DNA of 64,000 nt from Chryseobacterium indologenes (GTDB lineage Bacteria; Bacteroidota; Bacteroidia; Flavobacteriales; Weeksellaceae), in NCBI GenBank assembly GCA_016025055.1, contig CP065590.1:3472001-3536000 (forward strand). The letters run 5' to 3'. Shown one piece after another: positions 8,550-15,741 of the stretch; position 1 is the stretch's first letter; every line of letters begins with the position of its first letter. The notes below the pieces were generated by a model. The model saw only the letters and a list, made by a program, of their open reading frames with translations. It was not told the DNA's origin and did no database searches. A program made the translations under genes and the position numbers.

Positions 8550-9491
8550 ATGGAGCAAAACATTTTAGATTGTGTGATCGTTGGATCTGGGCCTTCTGGT
8601 TTCACAGCTGCCATCTATGCAGCAAGAGCAGACTTAAAACCTGAGCTATATACAGGTTTGGAGCCGGGCGGACAATTAACTACCACTACTGAAGTAGATA
8701 ACTTCCCAGGATATCCGGCAGGAATTACAGGTCCAGAAATGATGATGGATCTGCAAAAACAAGCAGAAAGATTTGATACCAAAGTTCATTACGAGATGAT
8801 CACTAAAGCCGAGTTTTCCAAAGAAGTCGGCGGTGTTCATAAACTATATGCAGGAAACAAAGAAATTTTAGCAAAATCTGTCATTATTTCTACGGGAGCT
8901 ACAGCAAAGTATCTTGGGCTTGATGACGAAAAGAAATATGCAGGAGGAGGCGTTTCAGCCTGTGCGACATGCGACGGGTTTTTCTACAGAGGAAAAGATG
9001 TTGTCGTTGTAGGGGCAGGAGATACGGCAGCTGAAGAGGCTACTTATCTTGCAAAATTATGCAGAAAGGTAACGTTATTAGTAAGAAAAGATGTGTTCAG
9101 AGCTTCAAAAGCGATGGTACACAGGGTAGAAAATACTCCAAATATTGAAGTGAAATTCCACCACGAGTTAATTGCTATTGAAGGAGAAAACAGCTTGGTA
9201 GAAAGAGCCGTAGTGATCAACAACCAAACTCAGGAAACTTCTAAGATCGATGTTGAAGGGATTTTCATTGCTATCGGTCACAAACCGAATACAGATATCT
9301 TCGCAGGCCAGGTAGATCTTGACGAAAACGGATATATCTTGACTGAAAAAGGTTCTTCAAGAACGAATCTTCCGGGAGTTTTCGCGGCAGGAGATGTTCA
9401 GGATCATATCTACAGACAGGCTATTACCGCTGCAGGAAGCGGGTGTATGGCTGCAATGGATGCAGAAAAATATCTGGCTGAATTACATTAA
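8550..9491 (+). CDS. trxB: Thioredoxin-disulfide reductase
   Basis: This 313-residue flavoprotein reduces thioredoxin with NADPH in the cytoplasm. The FAD-binding motif GSGPSG is at residues 12-17, the redox-active pair CATC is Cys138/Cys141, the NADPH-binding motif GAGDTA is at 155-160, and the C-terminal FAD motif is GVFAAGDV. All catalytic residues are present and the length is typical of the low-molecular-weight bacterial enzyme. It is a single gene with a terminator at 9512-9538. No thioredoxin gene is adjacent. Confidence 0.97.
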   Translation: MEQNILDCVIVGSGPSGFTAAIYAARADLKPELYTGLEPGGQLTTTTEVDNFPGYPAGITGPEMMMDLQKQAERFDTKVHYEMITKAEFSKEVGGVHKLYAGNKEILAKSVIISTGATAKYLGLDDEKKYAGGGVSACATCDGFFYRGKDVVVVGAGDTAAEEATYLAKLCRKVTLLVRKDVFRASKAMVHRVENTPNIEVKFHHELIAIEGENSLVERAVVINNQTQETSKIDVEGIFIAIGHKPNTDIFAGQVDLDENGYILTEKGSSRTNLPGVFAAGDVQDHIYRQAITAAGSGCMAAMDAEKYLAELH

Positions 9492-9511
9492 TATTCAGCT
9501 TCTAATCATAC

Positions 9512-9538
9512 AAAGCGTACCATAGGGTACGCTTTTTT
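9512..9538 (+). terminator. trxB terminator
   Basis: AAGCGTACC and GGTACGCTT form a perfect 9-bp stem with a 4-base loop, followed by a T-tract. Confidence 0.88.
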
Positions 9539-9584
9539 GTTTTCCTGTACTCACAATAAAGAAAACGTGGAGACCGCTTTTTTT

Positions 9585-9628
9585 GCCACGAATGCACGAA
9601 TAATTAAAAGGATTCGTGCATTCGTGGC
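9585..9628. repeat. Long perfect inverted repeat
   Basis: The 17-base arm GCCACGAATGCACGAAT is followed, after ten bases, by its exact reverse complement, flanked by T-rich sequence on both sides. Each arm also holds an internal near-repeat (ACGAAT-GC-ACGAAT). It lies outside the trxB terminator and codes for nothing. It may be a bidirectional terminator or a copy of a dispersed flavobacterial repeat. Confidence 0.6.
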
Positions 9629-9773
9629 CTTTTAAAATTATACCTTTAATAAGCAAAAGCAAAAACAGCTTCCATTGAAACTGTTTTTTATGTGTATCAC
9701 GGCAAGATTATCCCCTTTTTATCTTTATACCTAAAGGAAAATCTCTAAATTTAGCACCCTAATCTAAAATAAT

Positions 9774-9986
9774 ATGGAAACAAAAATCATCAAAATAACA
9801 CACGTTACCGGAACCTACATCATTGAAGCTCCCCAGGGGAAACTAAACGACCTGAAAACCCAACTGGACAAATGCCTGAACGATGAGCAGGGTGCTATTG
9901 TTGTAAAGGGAGATAATGGGGATCAGTTTGTGTATCCGTCTGATCTTTTAAAAAACAGCTTCATTAAAATAGTAGACCGCGAATAG
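9774..9986 (+). CDS. Small hypothetical protein, 70 aa
   Basis: The 70-residue soluble protein starts METKIIKITHVTGTY and has a regular beta-alpha-beta-like pattern, with a central helix (GKLNDLKTQLDKCL) and a C-terminal VYPSDLLKNSFIKIV. There is no signal peptide and no known motif. The balanced composition and good ATG start favour a real gene. I do not recognise the family. Confidence 0.6.
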   Translation: METKIIKITHVTGTYIIEAPQGKLNDLKTQLDKCLNDEQGAIVVKGDNGDQFVYPSDLLKNSFIKIVDRE

Positions 9987-10360
9987 GATAGGACCCTCAA
10001 CAATACTTCTCTTTTCTGGACAGCAACAATTCATGGAATTTCTGATGGGTATTTTCCCACGAAATTCTTGTCCAAAATCACTCCGGCCTGTTATGAACGG
10101 TCGCCAGATACTTGCAATACCGTCTCTAATGGGTTTATGGACGGTCTACAGGCACTTCGGAGCAGGTAGTATGCCCTTGGTGAAGACGCTTTACCCCCTT
10201 GGGTAAGGGGGGTATCGGGGCTTATAGTACGGCCTCCCGACCGTTGTGAAAGTGGCTGTAGAGGCTTTAGGATTCCTTAAAGGGGCTTTGGATGGTTATA
10301 TAATAGAAAACGGCTTCCGTTGGAAGCCGTTTCTGTATATTCTTGATATTCTTGAAAAGA
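9987..10360. other. GC-richer gene-free stretch
   Basis: No convincing gene is present. The part from about 10080 to 10260 looks clearly richer in G and C than its surroundings, with runs such as TACCCCC and GGGGGGTA that can pair. A 57-codon ORF from 10033 is open on the plus strand, but its codon choice looks unlike that of the neighbours and nothing in it is recognisable. The segment may be a decayed foreign fragment or a structured RNA. The right end holds the XRE gene terminator. Confidence 0.35.
10308..10332 (-). terminator. Terminator of the XRE regulator gene
   Basis: AAACGGCTTCC and GGAAGCCGTTT form a perfect 11-bp stem with a 3-base loop, about 28 bases past the stop of the minus-strand XRE gene. 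Confidence 0.75.
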
Positions 10361-10741
10361 TTATTTCTTTTTAAGCTTAGCATTTTCTGCTTTTAAAATC
10401 TCAATTTGTTCTTTCAGAAGCTTAATATACTCTTGCTGGCTTTCCAGCAAATATTCAGGTATATTGCAATATTGATTATAATTACCAGACTGATTACTGG
10501 TGTTAGAGCTGCTATCATTGAAAGTCAGATTCTGTACAACTGTTGCTGCTCTTTCTTCTTTAATATCTTCTACAGAAACATCTAATGCATGAGCCAGTTT
10601 TTCCCACTCGTCATCGTATATTCTCACGTCACCACTTTCTTTTCTGCCGTAGTTGGAGACATCAGTTGCAATAATATCAGCAATCTGCTGCTGTGTAAGG
10701 CCTTTCTGCTTTCTTATAGTTCTTAGCTTTTCCATTGTCAT
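10361..10741 (-). CDS. XRE family transcriptional regulator
   Basis: This 126-residue protein has an N-terminal helix-turn-helix of the XRE/Cro type (residues about 3-60: LRTIRKQKGLTQQQIADII ... LAHALDVSVEDI), an Asn/Ser-rich linker, and a C-terminal coiled coil (YIKLLKEQIEILKAENAKLKKK) that probably makes it dimeric. Translation may start at either of two ATG codons two residues apart (10741 or 10735). The upstream region carries an 8-bp inverted repeat around the -7 box, which suggests autoregulation. No target operon is obvious and no toxin partner is adjacent. Confidence 0.88.
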   Translation of the reverse strand: MTMEKLRTIRKQKGLTQQQIADIIATDVSNYGRKESGDVRIYDDEWEKLAHALDVSVEDIKEERAATVVQNLTFNDSSSNTSNQSGNYNQYCNIPEYLLESQQEYIKLLKEQIEILKAENAKLKKK

Positions 10742-10755
10742 AGGATACCTGTGTT

Positions 10756-10791
10756 TTTACAAATGTAGTGAAAAATATGTGTGTTTGTAAA
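10756..10791 (-). promoter_or_regulatory. XRE gene promoter with inverted-repeat operator
   Basis: On the minus strand a perfect -7 box TACATTTG lies at 10767-10760. It is bracketed by TTTACAAA (10756-10763) and its exact reverse complement TTTGTAAA (10784-10791). The repeat overlaps the core promoter, so it is a good candidate for the binding site of the XRE protein itself. No clear -33 TTTG was found. Confidence 0.5.
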
Positions 10792-11063
10792 TACAGCCGG
10801 AAAGTTTTTGCATTACCGTAAACCTTAGTGTTTATGTAGAAATATTGTAGATATCTGTAAGTAAAACAATGGGTATTGATTTAAAATTTTAATCGATCTT
10901 GTAGGAAGTATATGGAAGTCGTGGAGTATTTTTTATCATTCATATCATTGGCAGTACTGCTTTAGCCTACGGCCAATACGGGGTTTAGCCTTTTTAAATG
11001 AAAAATAATTCCCTTGATTTCTAGTCTATTATTAAGTTTTGTTAAAATTTGTTCCGCAAAAGT
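10792..11063. other. Gene-free stretch before tRNA-Ser
   Basis: I see no gene, strong hairpin or repeat here. The DNA is AT-rich and lies between the divergent XRE promoter and the tRNA-Ser promoter. Confidence 0.4.
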
Positions 11064-11094
11064 TTTGCAGAAATTAAAAATCGTTCTATATTTG
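11064..11094 (+). promoter_or_regulatory. Consensus Bacteroidota promoter of tRNA-Ser
   Basis: TTTG at 11064-11067, a 19-base spacer and TATATTTG at 11087-11094 match the Bacteroidota TTTG/TAnnTTTG promoter exactly in sequence and spacing. Transcription would start about 30 bases before the mature tRNA. Confidence 0.8.
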
Positions 11095-11128
11095 CACCAC
11101 TGAAAACAACGATACAATCGGAGTTTAA

Positions 11129-11213
11129 GGAGAGTTGGCAGAGTGGTCGATTGCGGCAGTCTTGAAAACTGTTGACTGTAACAGGTCCGGGGGTTCGAAT
11201 CCCTCACTCTCCG
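11129..11213 (+). tRNA. tRNA-Ser (anticodon UGA)
   Basis: The acceptor stem GGAGAGT pairs with ACTCTCC and the discriminator base is G. The D-arm has GGCAGAGTGGTCGA, the anticodon loop is CTTGAAA with anticodon TGA, there is a long class II variable arm, and the T-arm is GGGGGTTCGAATCCCTC. The long variable arm and the anticodon together identify a serine tRNA reading UCA. The CCA end is not encoded. Confidence 0.97.
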
Positions 11214-11216
11214 CTG

Positions 11217-11250
11217 AGAGGGTCTTCATCAAGAAGACCCTCTTTTTTTC
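11217..11250 (+). terminator. tRNA-Ser terminator
   Basis: AGAGGGTCTTC and GAAGACCCTCT form a perfect 11-bp stem with a 5-base loop, followed by seven T. Confidence 0.92.
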
Positions 11251-11751
11251 GTATATAAGCAATCCTTTTCGGATCAGGTGCCAACTTGGAGGCTACTCAA
11301 AAAGCTTGGTTAATCTGGAAATAAAAAATGTTCTATCTTTTATCCTCTAAGAGGAAAAAGTTCTATCCTTTACTCCTATAAGTTACATTCTAAAGCTTCA
11401 CAAAACGCAAAAGCAAGATGCGATTCCTTATTGAGAAGGGAGCTATGAAAGCGACAAAGTCGCTGATGAGGCTTTATGGATGTGCATGCGCTTGGAAAGG
11501 ATCTATGAAGTTGGTTCCAATCTTTGCTTGCTCAAAATATCTATTTTAAATAATATAGTTATAAATATTCTACATTTCCCAGTTTTCGACACTGATCCAT
11601 ACCTGTAACACATCAAGAGTCTAAAAACGGTTCAGAATTATAAATTGGAACGCAGTTTTGTTTTTAAATGACTTGTTTTCATGTCGTTGTGGTGTTTTCG
11701 TTTAATAGGTTCACATTTATCATGTGGAACATTTCAGGCCTTCTCCAAGTA
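11251..11751. other. Gene-free stretch of about 500 bases
   Basis: No open frame with a recognisable product is seen. A small hairpin GCGAC-AAA-GTCGC occurs near 11450. The middle (about 11400-11520) looks less AT-rich than the flanks and could be a decayed gene or an RNA, but I cannot support either. Confidence 0.35.
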
Positions 11752-11759
11752 TAATTTTG
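11752..11759 (+). promoter_or_regulatory. -7 box before short ORF and DUF6134-like gene
   Basis: TAATTTTG fits the TAnnTTTG consensus and lies 16 bases before the ATG of the 35-codon ORF. No good -33 element is present at the expected distance. Confidence 0.4.
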
Positions 11760-11775
11760 CATTATAAGTATTTCC

Positions 11776-11883
11776 ATGATGAATGCAAAAAAAACTCTTG
11801 ATGTATCAAAATCCATTTCGGGCCTTCGTTGTACATCGAAAGGAAAACTTATAAAGGAAGTTGTTAATTTTTTAAAAAAATAA
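11776..11883 (+). CDS. Short ORF, 35 aa, basic peptide
   Basis: The ORF ATG ATG AAT GCA ... encodes 35 residues, starting MMNAKKTLDVSKSISGLRC and ending in a lysine-rich helix-like tail (KLIKEVVNFLKK). It stops 5 bases before the start of the DUF6134-like gene and begins just after a -7 box, so it is the first frame on that transcript. It may be a real small protein, a leader peptide coupling translation to the next gene, or chance. I recognise no homologue. Confidence 0.4.
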   Translation: MMNAKKTLDVSKSISGLRCTSKGKLIKEVVNFLKK

Positions 11884-11888
11884 GTTCA

Positions 11889-12509
11889 ATGAAAACATGT
11901 ATGATTTTGTTACTGACGCTGCCTGGCTATTTTCAACCCCATATTGCAACACCCACCGATAAAGAATATCTGCATTATTCTATTATAAAAGATGATAAAA
12001 CCATCGGTAATATCCATGTGGAACGTTCTTTGAAAAACGGTATCACTGAATATGTTTTCGAATCGCGGGCTAAAGTAAGAATTCTCTACAATATTGAGAT
12101 TTACGACAAAATGGGTGTCACTTTTAAACAAAATATTCTACAACAGGCAAAGCTTTACCGCACAATGAACGGGAGGCTAAAAGTGAACAATACCGCCACC
12201 CGGAATGGGCATTTTTATGATCTTTCGGATAAAAATGGTGCCAATGGCCTTCTAAAACAGTCTGTTTTCTGCACTACTGCAAGTCTCTATTTTAACGAGC
12301 CGGGAAATGTAAAATCTGTTTTTTCGGAAAGATTCCAGAAAATGGTCCCTCTTCAGAAGATTGATTCCAAAAAATACAGAATCGATCTGCCGAACGGAAA
12401 TACTACTACTTATACCTACAACAGCGGAATTTGCACTTTGGTTGAAGCTGATACGGACTTTGCAAAACTAAAATTTGTTTTAAATATGAATTCTAACAAA
12501 AACCCGTAG
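11889..12509 (+). CDS. DUF6134-like protein
   Basis: The 206-residue protein has a hydrophobic N-terminus (MILLLTLPGYFQP) that may act as a signal peptide. A beta-rich body follows, with the pattern HYSIIKDDKTIGNIHVER, then YEF-type strands and LYRTMNGRLKVNNTATRNG, which resembles the DUF6134 family of Bacteroidota. That family has no known function. The family call is from memory of its pattern. The gene follows a 35-codon ORF at a distance of 5 bases. Confidence 0.65.
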   Translation: MKTCMILLLTLPGYFQPHIATPTDKEYLHYSIIKDDKTIGNIHVERSLKNGITEYVFESRAKVRILYNIEIYDKMGVTFKQNILQQAKLYRTMNGRLKVNNTATRNGHFYDLSDKNGANGLLKQSVFCTTASLYFNEPGNVKSVFSERFQKMVPLQKIDSKKYRIDLPNGNTTTYTYNSGICTLVEADTDFAKLKFVLNMNSNKNP

Positions 12510-12766
12510 TATCAATCACAATCCACCTGTTTTTTTTAGTTGATTTTTTAAAATGCCCGGCAGTAATCCCTTTCAGTCTGCAAAAGAGCATTAGAATCCA
12601 TCATACTGTACAAAATCTGGAAAACCAAATCAAAATATACAGCTATTTATTATTTATTTTTTTTTCAGAATAATGAATTTTATGATTCCAACATGCTCCT
12701 ACGGCCAACCCTTTTTACTTCTCATTTGAAAAAATCTATTCTGTAAGGTTATTCAATAATCCTTCC

Positions 12767-12774
12767 TATATTTG
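12767..12774 (+). promoter_or_regulatory. -7 box of the stand-alone receiver gene
   Basis: TATATTTG matches the consensus exactly, 16 bases before the ATG at 12791. An in-frame TTG start at 12772 would lie inside this box, which argues against that start. Confidence 0.55.
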
Positions 12775-12790
12775 TTCAAAATTACACAAC

Positions 12791-13149
12791 ATGAAAAAAA
12801 GGTGGTGCTCATTCAGGAGAATGAAGTGATCCTGGATATAATGGATGAAGTGCTTGAGGATGAGGGTTTTGATGTAACGCCGTCTTTGACGACTGAACCC
12901 ATTGAAAATATCGAAGATATTGATCCCGATGTAGTCATCGTAGACGATCACATCAAAGGAGATAAAAAAGGATCAGAAGTTATCAGGGAGCTTAAATCTG
13001 ATCCGGATACAGAAGATGTTTCTTCCGTTCTCACCTCTACGGCCCATAATATTGAGAAAACTGCAAAAGACTGTCTGGCCGATGATTTTATTCAAAAACC
13101 TTTTGATATAGACCATATGATTGATGTGGTAAAGAAAAATGCCGAATAA
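12791..13149 (+). CDS. Stand-alone response regulator receiver, probable frameshift
   Basis: The protein of about 120 residues is a receiver domain with no output domain. It has an acidic N-terminal pocket region (IMDEVLEDEGFDV), the phosphoacceptor region DPDVVIVDDHIKGD, the conserved Thr/Ser loop (LTSTAH), and the lysine in FIQKPFDIDHM. Proteins of this kind pass a signal by protein-protein contact. The ATG at 12791 is one base out of frame because the A-run at 12794-12800 has seven A. With eight it would read MKKKVVLIQENEVILD. Without that correction, translation would have to start at GTG 12802 or 12805. No histidine kinase is adjacent. Confidence 0.75.
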
Positions 13150-13218
13150 ACGCTTACAAAACAAGACCAAAGGGATTGTCTTTTGTGTACAATAGAAAAA
13201 ATACTTCAGGCAGGTCTC

Positions 13219-13567
13219 TTATTTTTCGATGACAAAAGCTTCCAGTTCCACCATTTTATGATCCCTGAATCGCCATATATCACAATAAGAATAGTCCCTC
13301 ATTTTTCCTCCAGTATCTTTCATACTTATCTGGCCTGTAGCGATTACATAATCCTTTTCAGCAACTATTTTGTCTACAAAAAACTTGGGGGGGCTCCAAA
13401 TAAGTCCGGGCCATATATTCTCGTACGGCTTCCTTTCCGGTGAGGGTCTGGTCTCCTACAAAAATCCATGTCACATCATCCGAACAAAAAGATAAAAAAC
13501 CTTCGTAATCTCCTTTTGTAATGGCAGAATTTGCGCTTTCAAGAATTTCTTTATTTTGTGTACTCAT
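13219..13567 (-). CDS. NTF2-like (SnoaL-type) protein, frameshifted
   Basis: The first frame gives MSTQNKEILESANSAITKGDYEGFLSFCSDDVTWIFVGDQTLTG, the typical start of a SnoaL/NTF2-like cone-shaped fold. The second frame continues KFFVDKIVAEKDYVIATGQISMKDTGG and ends LEAFVIEK. The break is a G7 run at 13387-13393 (C7 on the coding strand). Six C restore the frame as EPPKFFVDK, so a one-base insertion is likely. The full protein is about 115 residues. Members bind small hydrophobic ligands or act as isomerases; no catalytic residue can be assigned. Confidence 0.75.
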
Positions 13568-13620
13568 GGCATCGGATAGTTTATGCAGGTAAGGGGTAGA
13601 TGTATCGTGATCACAGATAC

Positions 13621-13651
13621 AAAAAAGCCTTATAATCAGAGATCATAAGGC
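13621..13651 (-). terminator. Terminator of the peptide genes
   Basis: GCCTTAT and ATAAGGC pair around an 11-base loop, followed on the minus strand by six T. It lies just past the second GG-leader peptide gene. Confidence 0.7.
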
Positions 13652-13661
13652 CTTAAAATTT

Positions 13662-13811
13662 TTAACTCAATATATCACACGGTGCTATACACAACACCCA
13701 CGGACATCTTTTGATTCCCGGAGGAGGGCAACATGCTTCGGAGCAGCCTGCCGGTGCTCCACCATTGACCTTCTTCAGCTGGTCCCTGGAAATTTTCTTG
13801 TAATTTTTCAT
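13662..13811 (-). CDS. Bacteriocin-like GG-leader peptide 2, Cys-rich, 49 aa
   Basis: The peptide begins MKNYKKISRDQLKKVNGG, a leader of the Bacteroidota natural-product-precursor/double-glycine type, with a predicted cut after Gly18. The core of 31 residues is rich in Cys and Pro: it has six Cys (C23, C27, C28, C36, C41, C45) and a PPP motif. The gene starts 15 bases downstream of peptide 1 on the same strand and ends before a terminator. No peptidase-transporter or modification enzyme lies next to it. The leader similarity to peptide 1 is strong, while the cores differ. Whether it is an antimicrobial, a signal or something else is unknown. Confidence 0.75.
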   Translation of the reverse strand: MKNYKKISRDQLKKVNGGAPAGCSEACCPPPGIKRCPWVLCIAPCDILS

Positions 13812-13826
13812 AAGGCAGCATGTAGA

Positions 13827-13970
13827 TTAAGGCTGGTTTCCACCACCACATCCGTCGAATGGCATACATTGCCATTTGCCGCCGATCATACAAATCTGGC
13901 CACCAGGACAGTTGATTCCTCCTTTGATTGATTTTAACTCTTGTCTTTCGATTTTCTTTAAATTTTTCAT
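13827..13970 (-). CDS. Bacteriocin-like GG-leader peptide 1, Cys-rich, 47 aa
   Basis: The peptide begins MKNLKKIERQELKSIKGG, the classic GG-type leader of Bacteroidota bacteriocin-like peptides (often annotated so in Chryseobacterium). The predicted cut is after Gly18. The core of 29 residues is Gly- and Cys-rich, with four Cys (C21, C27, C35, C41), and ends in GGG-NQP. It shares the leader pattern with peptide 2 downstream, and together they look like a two-peptide operon. Its small size hides it from standard ORF searches. Export and cleavage would need a C39-peptidase ABC transporter encoded elsewhere. Confidence 0.8.
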   Translation of the reverse strand: MKNLKKIERQELKSIKGGINCPGGQICMIGGKWQCMPFDGCGGGNQP

Positions 13971-14210
13971 AATATTTAGGTTTAGTACTTTTCGAAATTA
14001 ATCAATTTTTCCTAACTAAAGTATAATTATTATAAAATATTTATTGTGAAATGATTTTATTATTTTGTATTCCTCTTTAAATACCTGAAATAAAGCAGAA
14101 TGTAATAAATGCGATCTCATCTTTGAATACTGTTGTAATGAAAGCTATAACACTTTCTTTTCTTTCTGTAAATCTTGTCCTGTGACAAGTTTATTTTTCT
14201 GAAAACCAGG

Positions 14211-14218
14211 TAATTTTG
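14211..14218 (+). promoter_or_regulatory. -7 box of the alpha/beta hydrolase operon
   Basis: TAATTTTG fits the Bacteroidota consensus, 35 bases before the ATG at 14254. A small palindrome CTTGTC-CTGT-GACAAG lies just upstream at 14174-14189. Confidence 0.4.
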
Positions 14219-14253
14219 AATAAAAGTTTTAATAAACCAAATCTATACCCATT

Positions 14254-15111
14254 ATGAAAAATATTCTGACAACAGCATTGCTGATCTTGATTCTCTTTTT
14301 TACAGGATCAGCATTCTACGCACAAAAACTGAAACCTTCTGAAAGCGGATATGCCGCTGTAAACGGAACCAAAACCTATTATGAGGTCTATGGACAAGGC
14401 CGGCCGGTTATTTTGCTGCACGGAGCCTTTATGACCATTGATATGAACTGGGGACAATTAATCCCGGAACTCTCAAAAAACAGAAAAGTCATTGCGCTGG
14501 AACTACAGGGGCACGGTCATTCGCCATTTTCAGAGAGAAAACTTTCATACCCAACCCTGGCAGGTGATGTGGAAGCAGTTATGGATCAACTGAAAATTGA
14601 AACAGCTGATCTTGTAGGATATAGTTTTGGTGGTGCTATAGCTTATCAGTTTGCAGTTCAAAGTCCGAAACGGCTGAAAAATCTCGTTATCATCTCTGCC
14701 ACGTATAAAAATACCGGATGGCTTCCTGAGGTGAACAATACTTTTAAATCAATGAAGCCCGAGATGTTTGACAAGAGTCCGCTGCATGATGCCTATAATG
14801 CTGTTGCGCCGGATAAGACGAAATGGACAAAATTTTTGGAACAGATGATGGCTACTGTTAAAACACCATCTGATCTGGGTGATTCTAATATTGCTAAAAT
14901 CTCCTCACCCGTATTAATCATATCCGGTGACAACGATGGCCTTGACAAAACCGAGCTGGCAAAAACCTATAAACTGCTGGGTGGGGATGTCTCTGCAGAT
15001 CTTTCTCCTATGCCGAAATCCCAGCTGGCTATTGTTCCCGGACAAAGCCATGTAAGCCTTATGATGCAGACGGTAACCATTCTTACATACCTGAATAATT
15101 TTTTAAAATAA
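14254..15111 (+). CDS. Alpha/beta hydrolase, exported
   Basis: The 285-residue protein has a signal peptide (residues about 1-24, ending YAQ) and an alpha/beta hydrolase fold. The oxyanion-hole motif is LLHGAF, the nucleophile elbow is GYSFGG with a serine nucleophile, the acid is in GDNDGLDK, and the base is His in PGQSHVSLM. The substrate is unknown, and an esterase or peroxidase-like role is possible. It leads a three-gene run with the RibD-C and VOC genes, with gaps of 24 and 12 bases. Confidence 0.9.
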   Translation: MKNILTTALLILILFFTGSAFYAQKLKPSESGYAAVNGTKTYYEVYGQGRPVILLHGAFMTIDMNWGQLIPELSKNRKVIALELQGHGHSPFSERKLSYPTLAGDVEAVMDQLKIETADLVGYSFGGAIAYQFAVQSPKRLKNLVIISATYKNTGWLPEVNNTFKSMKPEMFDKSPLHDAYNAVAPDKTKWTKFLEQMMATVKTPSDLGDSNIAKISSPVLIISGDNDGLDKTELAKTYKLLGGDVSADLSPMPKSQLAIVPGQSHVSLMMQTVTILTYLNNFLK

Positions 15112-15135
15112 CTCATCAAAATAATACTACCTGTC

Positions 15136-15729
15136 ATGAGAAAGATAACAGTTTTATCAATGATTACAATGGATGGTGTCATGCAGGCACCCGGTGGTCC
15201 GGACGAGGATAGATCAGGAGGTTTTAAATACGGAGGCTGGACGTTTTCCTATAGTGATGATCTTCTGGGAAAGATCACGCGGGAAGAGCTGAAATCTTCT
15301 GATTATCTGTTGGGAAGAAAAACATTCGACATTTTTGCGGCTTACTGGCCCTCTCATGCTGATTTTTGGCCCTCCATCAATGAAGGAACAAAATATGTTT
15401 TGTCTCAAACTATGGAAACATCAGACTGGAAGCATAGTGTTTTCCTGAAAGACATAGAGGATATCAAGGCCCTCAAAGAATCAGAAGGTCCCGAGATTCA
15501 GGTCTGGGGAAGTAGTGAGCTCATTCACTTGTTGCTACTACATGATCTTGTGGATGAGATCCGGCTCAAAATTTTTCCACTCATCCTCGGTGAAGGGAAA
15601 AAATTATTCGATCAGAATGCTGTTCCCGGAGCCTTTGTTTTAAAGGAAAATCATATTACTTCCAAAGGCGTGATCATAGCGCGTTATCAGCGTGCAGGTG
15701 AAGTTGTAACCGGAGAAATTGAAATTTAA
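15136..15729 (+). CDS. Dihydrofolate reductase family (RibD C-terminal) protein
   Basis: The 197-residue protein matches the stand-alone RibD C-terminal/DHFR-like reductase family. It starts RKITVLSMITMDGVMQAPGGPDEDRSGGF, followed by LLGRKTFDIFAAYWP and the NADPH-binding region VWGSSELIHLLLLHDLVDEI, then FPLILGEGKKLF. These reductases use NADPH; the natural substrate of this subgroup is not known. It sits in a likely operon with the hydrolase upstream and the VOC protein downstream. Confidence 0.9.
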   Translation: MRKITVLSMITMDGVMQAPGGPDEDRSGGFKYGGWTFSYSDDLLGKITREELKSSDYLLGRKTFDIFAAYWPSHADFWPSINEGTKYVLSQTMETSDWKHSVFLKDIEDIKALKESEGPEIQVWGSSELIHLLLLHDLVDEIRLKIFPLILGEGKKLFDQNAVPGAFVLKENHITSKGVIIARYQRAGEVVTGEIEI

Positions 15730-15741
15730 AAACAATGATAT

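Noticed and set aside
11135..11350. 71-codon plus-strand ORF over the tRNA
   Set aside because: It is a translation of tRNA-Ser and its terminator.
13183..13443. 86-codon plus-strand ORF
   Set aside because: It lies antisense to the frameshifted NTF2-like gene, whose protein pattern is clear on the minus strand.
13675..13893. 72-codon minus-strand ORF across the peptide genes
   Set aside because: It runs in another frame across both GG-leader peptides. The two short ORFs have matching leaders, and the long one has no motif.
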